From Typhlomys cinereus (lineage: Eukaryota; Chordata; Mammalia; Rodentia; Platacanthomyidae): DNA of 64,000 nt. The stretch spans positions 1,315,339-1,379,338 of the forward strand of contig JALPQD010000396.1 of assembly GCA_023101885.1 (NCBI GenBank), in the 5' to 3' direction. Under the pieces are notes generated by a model that was not told the origin of the DNA, did no database searches, and worked only from the letters and a program-made list of their open reading frames with translations. Made by a program: the position numbers and the translations under genes. Shown one piece after another: positions 12,197 to 24,847 of this stretch; positions within the stretch are counted from its first letter, which is position 1; every line of letters begins with the position of its first letter.

Positions 12197-12198
12197 CT
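12087..12198 (+). CDS. Sirpb1: Gene 1 exon 5: transmembrane segment, short tail and stop
   Basis: The acceptor is TTCTAG ending at 12086. Reading continues in phase as AQEGSPT, a hydrophobic stretch interrupted by HK (Lys at 12137-12139), then [12 protein letters not shown] and the basic tail, with TGA at 12194-12196. A good donor GTAAGT follows at 12199, so the 3' UTR continues in a further exon I cannot place. The pattern closely follows the human SIRPB1 membrane exon, whose lysine sits in the same place and contacts TYROBP. Confidence 0.9.
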
Positions 12199-12644
12199 GT
12201 AAGTTACAAGAATCAAAGATATGATAGTCCTTGGATCTGAGGATGAGGATATGCAGGAGGTAGACAAAGTAGGTGGAAGAGAGGTGTTTCTGTGAGTGCT
12301 CAGCTGGAGGCTTTGCCTAGATCATTGGAAAAGTAACAATCTATTGAACAATGGAAATATATTTTGATTAATTTTTAGAAGAAGGATGGTCAGTTCACAA
12401 GACTGCTTCTGCTTTGACACTTCTTGTGACCATGAGAGAGAAATGTGAAACAGGCAAGAATTGGGTTTCATTCATTTAGGGATTCACAAAAGAAAGCAAC
12501 AGCACTGAGGCAATTACAATTCATGACAGATGAGAAGATTATTGAATGGAACATGCCTATATATAACCCATTTTAATTCTCCTTCACTGTAGGGAAATAT
12601 CAATCTTTGCCACACCTTTCATGGGGAGGGAAAACCTGGAAAAA

Positions 12645-12845
12645 GAAGGGAGAGCCAGAAGCATAGTTCAACAGATGGAGGCGCTTCTCTAACAAGTATG
12701 ATGGCCTGAGTCCAATCCCTGGAACCCTCGTAAAGATGGAAGGAGACAAACAACTCCACAAAGTTGACTTCTGACTTCTGCATAAATCCATGGAGCATGT
12801 GTAACCCCATTTCACACACACAGTCAATGAATGAATAAGTAAATA
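12645..12845 (+). mobile_element. B3/B4-like rodent SINE
   Basis: A SINE-like block with a degenerate B box (GAGTCCAATCCC), a body containing a TTGACTTCTGACTTCTGC stretch, a short CACACA run and an A-rich AATAAA-containing tail. It is mirrored at 36060-36285 (-). Confidence 0.6.
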
Positions 12846-13169
12846 AAAATAAGGGTATGAGAAATTCTTATAGATTATGTTCTTAATATTTCCTCTCTGT
12901 GAGGATCCTTAGCATAGGAATTAATAACCAAAGCTCAATCTGCATACATGGTCCAAAATAGGGGCCAAGGAATGTATGGTGGATTCTGACTGAAGATAAA
13001 TGCGAGGAAATAAGCCCATTCAGGGGATATCAAGCCATCTCTTGTCCCTTGCATGAGTAGCCTCTCACCCCACGCACAGTCCATGCTCTCCAATGCTGTT
13101 CTGCCATCTCTGTTCCAGTCTCCTTCAACTACACAGATTTATTGGCAAATTTATTGTCTTGATTTTAGC

Positions 13170-13175
13170 AATAAA
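13170..13175 (+). promoter_or_regulatory. Candidate polyadenylation signal, gene 1
   Basis: AATAAA lies about 970 bp after the stop codon and is conserved in the right arm at 35736-35741 (reverse strand). AATAAA is common in A-rich DNA and I do not know the terminal exon, so this is only a candidate. Confidence 0.2.
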
Positions 13176-15379
13176 ATTAATTCTTTTTTATTCATTTTTG
13201 ACTGTAGTTCTCAGATTTCTTCCACATAAAATGCCCTTCCTCCCTCTGTGATGAAAATAGAAGTTCTTGTATCATCTAAATTGACAAGCCCTGCTGCTGC
13301 TGCTCTTGGCAAAAATACTTTGATAGCTTTCTTCTATTGCTCAGATACTATGATGACTTTAAAATGTTTGTATTTATTCTGGAAAGAGTAAATTTCAAAA
13401 ATTTTACTCCTGCTCCTGAAAGAAAAAACAAACGTGTTTTGTAGTGGTTGTAATTTTCTAGCATATAAATAATCTCATGCTGGTCAATTCCATATTCAAT
13501 AATTTGAATTTCAAGTGAAATAACCATGGTAGCTCATCACAGACTATCTCAACCTGTAACCACATAACACAATGCCCACAGTTTGGCTGTGTGCCACCAT
13601 ATTTGCACCCTAACCCAAGACATAATTAGTCAAATGGACATTTACTATAACCTCTATTGGCATAAATTACAATCACCAACATGATTTGTAAAACTTAATT
13701 GAATAGAGAAACTATTCTGTATCTTCCCAATACACCTGATTGAGTTTCTCTCTATCTCTCACTCTCTCTCGCCAATATTACTTTGTCATAAACCTTTTCT
13801 TAATATCACTATATATAAACTCCATTTCCTCACCTTGTGTCTAATTTCTTTAATACCAATAATGCTTCTCCTTAATACTTATTAACATCTGTGTTCCATC
13901 AGATATAGGCAGTCTTAGCTGTCTGTGAAAGAGAATGATTATAAGAATAACTTCAAACTAAAACCTTTCAAACATTTCCATTTTCAGCTGTGAACATCAT
14001 CATTTTGGGCTTCATGATTTTTTCAAATATTAAAAATATTCATACTGCCACTAACAAATTGAGAAGGAAGTGAAAAAAGCAAAGCAACTGATCTGTAGTT
14101 AAAAATGTTGGAAACATTAAGTTACAGTTATATGTAGTGAAAATTGTATCAAGTAGTAATACTATTTGAAGACATGTGAAGCAAGTAACATTTCTTCTTT
14201 GTGAATTGTCATTCTTTTATGTTGGAATTAGCACCCAACAGGTATCATGCACAAATTCAATGCTGGGAGTTTCCTCCAATCTTTCTTTCATATGAGGCCT
14301 TACATAGTACCCAGTATTCTGAGCCTTAATCCCCTTTTTGTCAGGAACCCAATACCTACTCTTTCACTGGTTCCCTTAGAATGTATTCAAAACAGAGCCA
14401 GTGCCAACACACCATGGCCAGTTGTTCACCCTTCTCTTCCTCCACTTATTTCCAACTGCATCTCATACCCAGTGGTAACTTTTCTGCATTCTGCACTGTA
14501 ATTTCGTCTTTGTTACTTATTCCATATTATAATTCTTTATTTCTCTCAAGTGTGCTGTGGTTAGTCACTGAGTGCTGCCTAAATGCTCTTCTTGTGCAAA
14601 CTGAGAAAGACAGTCACAGGGCCTAAACGTTTACCAGCAGACAAAGATTGCATTGATCTGTTGGTCACTATTGCTGGCGAAAATTGCAAATTGAGTTACT
14701 GATCTACGAATAATGGTTCAACAGTGAAGCTTTTATGATTCATAATTATATAGCTGCTGAACTCAGAAAAAAAGTTAGTCCCAAATTATGTGATTTTCTT
14801 AGTGGGTAATGCTGCTCAAGCAATAATCCCCAGAGCCCAAGTAAATTTGAGCAGAGCAACATCCCCTGTAATGTCAGTGCTCTTATGACAAGATGAAATG
14901 TAATATAAGAGAATCTTGCAGATCAGTGACCTTGTGAAACAACAAAGAGATCCAAAACAGAATATATTCAGAGAGAGAGAATAAATGTATATATAGAATT
15001 TTGAGCCATGAATTGGAAGACTTGCTTATTAAACATTAGCCTACATGTTCTTGCATATTAACAGCAAAATATTTTGTATTTTCCAGTCTTAAAAAAAAAG
15101 ACTCAGAAACTCAACCAGTATCCAATGTGTAAATCCCAGTGCAGAAATTAAAACAAGAAGGAACAAAAAAATTTAAATTTAGTAAATGGCAGCCTATACA
15201 ATGTAGAAAATCTTTGCCAATTATGCATCTGAGAAAGAATCAGTGTACATAATATATTACAAATTCAAATAGATAAGCATTAACAAAGTATAGTGATCCA
15301 CTTAAAAAATGATTCAGAGAGTTATCAAAGGAAGAAATGCAAATATGTAAGTAATGTTTTTTAAAAAGTGCAACATTTC

Positions 15380-16080
15380 TAGGAAATGAAGGAAATGCAA
15401 TTCAAAGTTACTATGAGATGCCGACTTACCATAATGAGAATGGCTAAGATTGAAAGAACAAAGAACAGCAAATTTTGGTGAAGATACATGAAAAATAAAA
15501 TATTTTTCATCAATGGTAGACATGTAAATTAGTGTAACCATTCATGAAATCCATATGGAAATTCCTCAAAAAAAACTATAAAGTATCTACCTCATGTCCC
15601 AAGAGTATCGCTTTTGGAAATTCTAACAAGTAGATTCACATCACGACATAGAAATACATTCATACCTATGCTTAGTATGTCTCTATCTGCAATATCAAGG
15701 ATATGGAGCTAACATCAATGTCCATCATCTCTTGACTGGATGATAAAAATGTAGTACACATATATAGTGAGATATTATTCAGCTATTAAGAAAGATGAAA
15801 TTCACAAGTAAATTGGTAGAAAAATTATACTGAATGACATAACTCACTCACAGAAAGACAAATACTGCATGTTCTCTCTCACATGTGAATCCTAACATTA
15901 AGCCTTCAGACTTGTTCACTTAACAATACCCACCCCCAAAAACTTGACTTATTAATAGATGGTAGTGGAAGAACATAGATGACTGTGGAGCACAATTGTA
16001 ATCATAATATTCAACCTCCCCTCAAAGATACATGTATTAAAAGTTTAACTGAAACACTGTAACACTATATACAAATGACT
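15380..16080 (+). mobile_element. Old L1 ORF2 3' fragment
   Basis: It resembles the L1 ORF2 C-terminal region, with a GAATGGCTAAGAT-type block, an ATGGAAATTCCTCAAA-type block and a GAGATATTATTCAGC-type block in the expected order, all heavily decayed. Confidence 0.6.
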
Positions 16081-16094
16081 TGTAAAATCTCCAG

Positions 16095-16370
16095 TTCTAA
16101 CCTGGAGAGATGCCATAAGGGTTAAGTCTCTAATTACGAGCAAAAGGTCTTGAATTCAGATTCCAGATCTCATGTAAGCAGCGGTGGAGTGACCTATGCT
16201 ATAGTTCTGAGCCTGGAAAACTAAGACAAAGCAAAAAGGAAATTGTATAATCCAAGGTGATTCCCAAAGTCATCCTTAGGCCTCTACAATCATACATGGT
16301 ATCATCTGATGCACACATAGACACATACACAGAGAAATATACAAAACATACAAACAAGCAAATAAAAGCT
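16095..16370 (+). mobile_element. Degraded B2-like SINE
   Basis: It starts AACCTGGAGAGATG, has a recognisable A-box region and a GAATTCAGATTCC B-box relic, and ends in a CA-rich and A-rich tail. It sits between two old L1 fragments. Confidence 0.6.
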
Positions 16371-16379
16371 CCATGTTCT

Positions 16380-17760
16380 TCAGACCCATTTTTGGACTGA
16401 CTCCAGAAATACTCATAAAAAACTGTATATGGATATTTACATCAAAGCTATTTACTTATAATATAAAGAAAAACATGGTTCTACCAAAAAGAAAAGAAAC
16501 AGTCAGATATCAATGCACAAAAATATAAAATCCAGATGTAAGTTCATAAAACTATCATCGTCTGATTTTAACAAAGATTCAAAAAGTATACACCATTTTC
16601 AACAAATAGCGCTTGGAAAAGTGAATATTCACATATAAAAAAGTAAAACTATAACCTTATATGTTACCCTGTACAAAACTAAACTCCAAATTGATCAAGA
16701 ACCTCAAAATAAACATTGAATTAACAAATGAAAAGTGATATGAAACCCCTATAGGGTAACACTGGAGTATGAGTCAATATATAGGTATATCAAGGAATAT
16801 CTGAATAGAACCTCACTGGTGAAGAAACAATCAATAAAATGGACCTCTTAAATGAAATTTGCTGAGAGAAGAGGGAGTCTATAATTAGAGAAAATGTATG
16901 ACGATGATACAACTGACAGAGGATTAGTTTTTAAGAAATTACAAAGTACTCAAGATAAAATAAAGCAACAAAATAATTTTAAAATGGTATGTGGACGAAC
17001 AGAGTCTCAACATACTAAAAACAGGTCCAGTAAACCCTTCAAAAGTATGTGACATCCTTTGCTATCTCATTTCAGTCAAAATTTCTTCATCAAGAATACA
17101 TATGATGTCAAATGCTGACATAGATGTGAAGAAAGGGAAAACCTTTTACAGTGCTGTGTAAATGTAAATTACAACAGCTACTTTGGAAATCCATCTGGAA
17201 ACTGATTGAAGGTACTATAAGTATTATATAGCCAAGTTATGCCACAAAACCTGTGCATACACCCAAGGAACTCTATATCTACAAAGGTTTTTGCATATAA
17301 TGTTTATTGTTACTTTATTCATAACAGGTAGGAAATGGATTCAGCTTTGATGTCCATCAACTAATAGGTAGTGGTAAAGGGGTACAAATATAGAATGGAC
17401 TTTATTCAGATATAAGAAAAATGAAATTACCAAATTTCCAGGAAAATGGCTAAAATTTAAATTATTTTACAGTAAATGAAGTATTCCAGGCACAAGTAAA
17501 CAAATGTGACATGTTCTCTATTATATATAGATTATTCATGTACATTCAAATCTGATTAACTTGCATGTTGACTGAAACCAGGAATAAAAAGGGATCCAAG
17601 GCATGGGGAAAGGATTTATGAGGGTGGGGATGGCTGAATATGTACTAGGAAAACAGAGGAAAGAAATTCTGAAGTTGAAAGATTTAAATACAATTGGGGA
17701 AGAGTTGGAGAGAATATAGGGTGCAGCACAAGATGACCCAAACTAAGGATGCAGTATGAA
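16380..17760 (+). mobile_element. Old L1 ORF2 3' half fragment
   Basis: This is decayed L1 with a plus-strand order of ORF2 C-terminal landmarks: a bulk region to about 17080, then blocks resembling the end of ORF2 near 17140-17420. It has no intact frame. Confidence 0.5.
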
Positions 17761-18940
17761 GTCACTTTACAAGCTAACTATAAAACTTGAAAATGACTTG
17801 GTACAGAAGTTCCATGCCTAAGTGGATTCTAACAATCTAAGAAACCATTATTTAGCAAATGGATAGTCTAGTACCACATGAAGGACACATTGCCACAAAA
17901 CCAGAAATATTCTAGATACAGTATAATGTATTTCCAATCTTACTCATTGCTATAAAGTTTATGATAATTGCTTTTGGTTGGCAACTAGAATTGCATGCTG
18001 GACATCCTTGCTGAAGCTACTACAACCTTGATTGAAGAACACATAGAAACTATGCTGAAACTGAGCTAGAACTTCCTCCCTACTAGCTAGTACTTCATAG
18101 TGTCAAGATTTGGTATTCAAGCAACTGTTGGAGAAAAGTCAATAACAGAGTTGTCCAACATTCGACCTTGGATACTACAATATAAACCTTCCATGGAAGA
18201 GATGCTCATTGTTTGAAAGTGGCACAGCTTTTTGTGGTTAATCAACTTATTTCTCATTGAACCTACAACTTGTTACATAAGAAGGAGTCCATGACTCAAG
18301 AGGTCACAGGCAGTAGGGGTTAATCTACAACTCTTGTTTGGCAAAAGACACATGCTGTCAAACTTCTGAGATATTTAGAGTTATACTCTCAGACTAGTAC
18401 TATCCTTAGCCTGCATCAGATAAGCTTCCATTTGCAGAAAATAGAAGTTAAGGCAGGTCAAGGTGCTTAGAATAAGTGACTTTTGATTGCTCATTCTCAA
18501 ATGTGGTACCTCTGTCATCCCAGCTAAGACTCTTGAACATCTTGAAAGAGGGGATAGAAAGACTGCAAGAGTCTGACAATAGGAAGAGGTCTTTGAGGAC
18601 TGTGAACCTCACAATGGAGCTGGGAAGAATGCAAGAGAAGTATTGTGAAGTGTCACCAAGAAGCCGAAACTTGATAGAGAAAGAAGAGACTTCCAGGACA
18701 ATGATCTCACTGACTTTTGATTACATAACCTCACCATGCCATTACTTATCATTCACTTCCTTCACAGCTTACTGAGACTCCTAGCAGAAGGCAACATGGT
18801 TTTCATACTTTTCCATACTTCTTTCCATCACAAGCTCCCACACAAGTAAGTTGGTGATTCCATGATAAGCTCCTGAAGAACTATCTATCTCATTCCTGCA
18901 CAGACCCAAGGAAATGAAGATCAGATGCTCTTTAAGAAAT
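17761..18940. other. Spacer without recognised gene
   Basis: No supported exon is found. A 99-codon open frame at 18476-18775 has no recognisable motif and no splice or codon evidence, so I treat it as chance. Confidence 0.4.
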
Positions 18941-18944
18941 TAAA

Positions 18945-20325
18945 ATGTCTAACAAATATCTTAAAAAATGCTCCAATTCCTAGCCATCAGGGAAATGCAA
19001 ATCACAACTTCCCTGAGATATCATCTCACCATGGTCAGGATGGCAGAAATCCACAATAAAAACAACAACAAATTCTGGAGAGGATGTGGAGAGAGGGGAA
19101 CTCTCCTACATTGCTGGTGGGAATGCAGGCTCATACAGCCACTCTGGCGAGCCGTCTGGAGATTCTTAAAGAAATTAAAGATTGAAATGCCATACGACCC
19201 TGCGATTCCACCTTTGGGAATAACCCCACATACAGCAAAAATTCATCTTGATAGCACAAGCATGACCATGTTCATAGCAGCACTGTTTACAATAGCAAAG
19301 TCATGGATCAACCCAAATGTCCAACAGTTGACAAGTGGATAAGGAAACTCTGGTACATCTATACAATGGAGTATTACTCAGCCATCAAAAATGATGAATT
19401 ATGGAATTTGTTGGGAAATGAATGTCATTAGAAACAATTATATTGAGTGAAGTATCCCAGACCCAGAAAATTAAGTGCCATATGTACTTCCTAATAGGTG
19501 GCTCCTAGTACCAAAACCACCCAGCCCACCTAGAGACATTCAAAGATAAATCTCTGTAATACAGTAATTGCAAGGAGTATGAACAGGAGGGATGGGGTAG
19601 GAGTGCCGCACCAGAAACAAGGAGAGAGGGGACCATGTTAAAGCAGAGAAAATAGGCCTCCATCAAGGACTGCAAGGGGTGACATCCAATACCCATCAGG
19701 ATGGAGTGAAGGCCATTGCAGGAGCAGCAAAACCGCAAAAGAAAATCAACAAACCATAATCCAGAACTTCAGAAACTCTATATCAACCACCTAGAACTAG
19801 GCCAGCCGAATCTCTCCCATCCTGAATCTCAGGGAAATTTGCGGAAGAGAGGGTGGTAAGATTGTAAGAGCACAAGGATGGGAGGAGCAATGATATGCAA
19901 GATACTCCACACGAGTTAGGGCCGAAGCAATCATAATTGAACTTTGCATGCCCTGCGCAATGTCCAACACACTATTGACCCCACAAAGTCTAGCATTTGT
20001 TAAAAGCACCAAGATCCTTGGAGGCAAGAGATTGACAGCCAAAATAGTGTTCCTATGCTTAAGGGGTACAAAGGAAAGGGTTCAGAGAAATGCTGCTGGG
20101 TCCTTGTACGTCATCGGAGAGGAGGACCCAGAGGAGAATTTGGCATGCACATTAAAGGATTCTCCAGGGATTGGGGGAGGGGAGGCACTGAAGGTGGGAA
20201 GGGAGGGGTGAGGGGAGGGTGTGCAGAGGGGTCGGGGGGAGGAGAAGGGAGGGAGGGAACCGGTGCACCTATTAAGTTTGTATGAGCGGAGACAATAAAA
20301 AATGTTTAAAAAAAAGAAAAAAGAA
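18945..20325 (+). mobile_element. Young L1, 5'-truncated: ORF2 C-terminus plus 3' UTR
   Basis: From 18968 the plus strand encodes the L1 ORF2 C-terminal region, including a Cys-rich block ([16 protein letters not shown]) and the [14 protein letters not shown] block, with a frame break soon after 19300. It continues into the L1 3' UTR with its G-rich stretch at about 20165-20250 and an A-rich tail to 20325. ORF2p is the L1 endonuclease/reverse transcriptase; this fragment lacks both catalytic domains. Confidence 0.85.
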
Positions 20326-20329
20326 AAAA

Positions 20330-20431
20330 ATGAAGGGAAGTCTATGACCTGTTCTTTTAATTACAGTGATATTCTTATAAGAGGAAAGAAAGGAGGGAAG
20401 AAGAAAGAAGAAGAAGAATGAAGGAAGAAAG

Positions 20432-20470
<39 letters not shown>

Positions 20471-20800
20471 AGGAAGGAAGGAAGGAAGGAAGGAAGGAGG
20501 GAGGGAGAGAAAGAGGGAAGAAGAGGGAAGGAGAGAAGGAAGGAGGAGGGAAGGAGGAAGGGAGGGAGGGAGGGGGAGGGAGGAAGGAAAGAAAGGGAGG
20601 GAGAGAGGAAGGGAAGGGAAGAGAGGGAGGGAGGGAAGGAAGGGAGAAAGGGAGGAAAGGGAGGGAGGGAAGGAGGAAAAGTAGGGAAGGAGGGAGGAAG
20701 GAAGGAAGAGAGGAGCAACAAAAAAAGGAAGGGAGAAAGGAAGAAAAGCAAGAACAGAAAGAAAGGAGAAAGAAAGAAGAAAGGAAGAATGGAGGAAGGA
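20330..20800. repeat. Long polypurine tract, (GAAA)n/(GGAA)n microsatellite
   Basis: From about 20385 to 20795 almost every base on the plus strand is A or G, beginning with GAAA units and degenerating to GGAA, GGGA and GAGG. It abuts the L1 poly(A) tail, a common birthplace of such tracts. The open frames across it are low-complexity artefacts. Confidence 0.9.
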
Positions 20801-21034
20801 ACCTGGTCAAATATTCTGAACACAACAGAGTCCTCAGAACATTACTTATCTGCTCCTTCTCTCCTCCACGAAGCATGCGTGTTCCTGAGTTCTCACAAAC
20901 TGGAGCCTGAACATGGCTCAACAGCACGGAAGGGGATCTTGTGCCCCTACAATCACTCACGCATTCTCTCCCACCGATGCTCCACAATACATCCCTCCCA
21001 GTGAGACTACCAGACATCCCGTCTTAGTTTGTGA

Positions 21035-21941
21035 GCATTTATTGGACCTCAGTAGCAGAGGGGATAAGAGGGTCTTCCAGAAGCACTGAAGTCAACCTTC
21101 CTCTTGAGCCTGCTGTTTCATCATGAGACCCTGGTAAACTGTTTCCTTCTGGGGTCCAAGTGTGTGACCTCAACACAGATTCTCCTTTCTCATCTTAGAA
21201 TGACTGTGTAAACAGAATTACAGTCCCACCTTAAAGGGATAACAAGTGGCTTATTTTGGAGCCAAATATGAGTGACTATGACCTAGGAACGCAGGTTCAT
21301 GTGTTCCTCTGTGGTAACAGGGTTTTGTTTTTAGGTTTTAAAATCATAGAACGAAGGAAATCATAAATCAAAACACTTTTCAAATACATTGGTGGAAACA
21401 TCAGACAGGCAGGTAACAGCAAAGCAGGGGAAACTGTTAGAGGCTATAGGTGCTATCTAATGACATTTTTAGTATTTTGTTTGGTGGAAACCAGGGGTCT
21501 GGTTGGACATTGAAAAGAATGCATCTAACAGTCACCAGGATGTTAAGTTACATACAGAGTCGAGGGGATAATAGATGGCAATTAAGGGGACTAAAGATGG
21601 CCCAAGAGAATCTGGCTCTGGACTTATAGCCTTCCAGACCTGTCTACATGGCTGAGGCTCTATCAGCCAGTCAATTTTGCAGGTGCAGCAGCTTCTGTCA
21701 GGAACGTGTGTTCACAGATGATCTAGAATTGTACAAAATATAGGGAGCTAGCACTGACAAGCAAGCAAGCACATATTGCTATAGATATGTTATAGCCAGT
21801 TCTTTTGGCTCTTGTCTCCTGGTATGATGGACTGAAATCTGGAATTGTGAGCCGAGTTGCTTTAGTCCTGTATTTGCTGTAGCACCATGTAATAAAACTA
21901 AAGCAGTATGCATTGAGAAGTTAAAAAAAAAAAAAAAAAAA
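21035..21941 (+). mobile_element. Unidentified retroinsertion ending in poly(A)
   Basis: About 900 bp end with AATAAA near 21891 followed by a run of about 19 A at 21923-21941, as in a reverse-transcribed RNA. The part just before the A tract (CTGAAATCTGGAATTGTGAGCC) vaguely recalls the 3' part of a MaLR-type LTR. I cannot identify the source, and no long open frame remains. Confidence 0.45.
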
Positions 21942-22260
21942 GAACATAGGCACTGTCGTTCACAGCACTCCCATTCACAACAGCAGAGCTGGAAACTTCG
22001 GAGTGCTCGTTTTCAGATGAATAGAAGACAAAATGTGGCTACCCACACTGAGGAATATTATTCAGTCTTACAAAAAGAATGAGAATCTTTAACACATGTT
22101 TCAAATTGGTGAACTTAGGAATGATTAAGGGACAATAGTTAGAAACAAAGGCCAACAATGGGATGTCATATGTAAGAAATACTCAAATAGGTTGGCCAGT
22201 GCATGGAAATGGAAAATGAGTATGTGTTTGAAGGAGAAATGCTAGTGGATGTGGTGATTT
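21942..22260 (+). mobile_element. Old L1 3' end fragment
   Basis: It contains a GAGGAATATTATTCAGTC-type block and the downstream order of an old L1 ORF2/3' UTR junction. It is degraded. Confidence 0.45.
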
Positions 22261-23590
22261 CTTTTAGAATGAAGAGAATGATATGCAACAACCATCATGG
22301 TTATGCGATATTGTATATTACTCTATGCTAACTTCAGATGGAATTGTTCCCACAGTATTGTGATAAGAAAACACATTGTGACAGCCCATGAAACTCTCAT
22401 GTGTAAGCAGACACTAAGTCCAATGAGACTCTCTCTTTCTCTCTCTCTCTCTCTTTTCTCTCCTGTCTTGACTGCTAAAGCTAATAATCTCTCTACTTTT
22501 GCATTCTTCTCTCTTGATGACTACATCCTCATCCCTGGCCACTGGGCATTTCTGACACACTACAGAGAAAATTCTAATGGGAAGCTTTGCTTTGTGTATT
22601 TCAACCACAACAAAACTGATTAAAAAAACTTTTGGAAAAACATTCCACTTTGCAGATTACAATAAATTCTATTGTAAGTATGGAGGTGCTATCCTTCTGA
22701 ATGTCTCCTAGTATACATAAAGTGGATTGCACTGGATGCAATTTAAATATAGAACAGATCAAAGATGCTGGAGAACTCACAAGTATTTTCAAAAGATTCC
22801 AATATCAGTCATTTAAAATGATAAAATACTGTCATATGAGCAAAATACTGCTAAATAAAGCAAAACTAGCAGTTTTCCATTGGGAAGTAGTATTTTGATT
22901 TTGATGGCCATTTTAACCACATTTTCAGTCTGTAGGTGGAGACTTTAAGTATTTCAGCATGAATCTGAAACATGAGACCATTGCTTGGGTTTTGGGAAAA
23001 CTTGAAAAACACTGGCACATACTGATTATAAATGAAGGCAGTGAAGACATAACATAGAAGGCAAAGATCTATGTCTGGCATGCTTCAGGAATGGTAATTT
23101 AATTTACAGCCTTTTGAGTTGTGACTTTGTAACACTAGCATAACACTAATATTTCAACAACATGTTAAAATGATCATTTATTCACATTTCTGCAACTGGA
23201 CTAGAACTTATTGTATAGGGAGGGAGTGATCATACATGTCCCAGGGCCTGTGATGGGTTTATTTCTAAATTAAGCTTCATATTGTCTATGTACCACTGGC
23301 TCATGTCACATTGACTAGATTTTTCACATGTAACATCCACAAAAAATTCCTCAACCAAAGTATGACATAATCTCAATAAACTTAAGAAGTTTGATGTCTA
23401 TGTACATTAACCATCTCATCTGTGTTATGAACATTAGCCATATTGGCATTTCAAAATTTCAATATTTCTGCACATGTCAAAGTTTCTGATACTGATACTT
23501 TATCACTGGCCTACGCATTTTTGTCTTTTAAATTCCAAATAAAGCTACATATGATATTATATGGAGATTCATATCTATGACTACTGCTTC
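22261..23590. other. Unassigned spacer
   Basis: No gene is recognised. There is a (CT)n run at about 22427-22455. Short open frames occur without family motifs. Confidence 0.4.
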
Positions 23591-24511
23591 AGGCATATGG
23601 CCATGGGATGACAGAAAACCTCAAGGTTTCAGAAGCAGTTTAATTATGATGCATATTTTTGGCAAGTTTGGGTTCATGTGAAGTTCTCTGCTGTTGTAAA
23701 TTCCTTACTCCCCAAAGTAGCAAGATGGTTAGAGAAGCTGGAGAAGACAACTCTGTTTCCATTGAAGACGGTTCAGCAAGCACTACAATCTGGTCTTTCA
23801 CTGACAAGTAAACCAGGCTGTAGAATACGTTCTTCCTGAAGATGGGAATCTAGGGAATCAGAATTTTATTTAAAAAATTCCATCCAGAGCTAATAGGTTC
23901 AGGCATGGATATATGCAGTCATGAATTCTATAAGAATTTGTCTCATAAAAAAAGTTAGGTTTTTACTTCTTTTTGGAAATTGTTCTCTTCCTCTCAGGGA
24001 CACATTTTTTCAATATTAACATTGGGGTTCCCACCCTCACAGATGAAGCACATGTCACATCTAAAGTGTCTTTTGATGAGACTTAGAGGACAGAGAAGTT
24101 CAACTGAACTGAGAAGTCAGGCATACCCCAGGTGTAACTCAGAGGCTGGCCTCAGGAGTCCCCTAGAGGACAAGGACATGGGACAGCAAATGGTGTATAA
24201 GGCGGGATGCTTTCACAAATAACACTTTTTAGTCCTGTCTTAATGCAACACAAGGAATATTAATATTACCTAAATTTCAGGCATGCTGTGGTCAATATCT
24301 CCATTAATTCCCACTGACAAACTTCAGGAAACATCTTATTCCTAGCCAAGAGGAAGAATGTGAGCCTATGGAGTCTGTCTGATTTGCCCACACCATGGAA
24401 TCACACTCAATGTATATCAGAAGTTCCATCCTTCCTAACTACCCATTTCCCATCTAGCAGAGTGGAGGAGCAAACACCAATTTTCAATGCAGAGCATTGA
24501 CATTAATATGA

Positions 24512-24847
24512 TATTCTGTTGCAGTCTGCCTGCATGTTGCTGATAAATGACCATCAAACAGCTTAAGGGAACAGGGGTTTATTTCCTTACGACAGCTCAA
24601 AGAGGGACAATCCTTACTTGCCAGACCAGGATGTCTGGCCAAGTATACACAAGGATGCCAACTCTCTCAACCAGCTCTCCATGATTTTTCCAGGGCTTAA
24701 TCCTACCCACCATAGGGTGGGCCTTCCCCATCAGCTAGACAATCTTATTCAGGTTCGCTCTGGGCTTAACTCAACTACTAATTCTCCACAAATGTGCCCA
24801 AAACTCAAACCCTCAACTGTCAAGTTGACACCTGTACTTAACTATGA
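24512..24847 (-). mobile_element. Solo MaLR-like LTR (ORR1/MT type)
   Basis: Read on the minus strand it has a TGTCAACTTGAC-type start, a TGGCCAGACATCC-type middle and a GGAAATAAACCCC polyadenylation region, a layout I recognise from rodent MaLR LTRs. The right copy near 63100 is continuous without it. TATGA is present at both edges, a possible 5-bp target duplication; the exact ends are uncertain. Confidence 0.7.

Larger units (their letters stand above)
12199..15380 (+). other. Gene 1 3' flank and untranslated region
   Basis: This follows the donor after the stop codon. It mirrors 36722 down to about 34140 of the right arm, with similarity ending near 14700. It contains a SINE (12645-12845) and a CT-rich run at about 13745-13775. 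No coding sequence is seen, and I cannot place the terminal untranslated exon. Confidence 0.5.

Noticed and set aside
12087..12198. Membrane exon as part of an inhibitory SIRPA gene
   Set aside because: A stop codon follows the short basic tail, the helix contains lysine, and no ITIM tyrosines are encoded in the exon.
18476..18775. 99-codon open frame in the spacer
   Set aside because: It has no recognisable domain, no duplicate-copy conservation to test it, and lies in L1-rich DNA.
20272..21017. Long antisense open frames rich in Ser, Phe, Leu and Pro (183 and 218 codons)
   Set aside because: They are translations of the pyrimidine strand of the polypurine tract. Low-complexity sequence lacks stop codons by chance.
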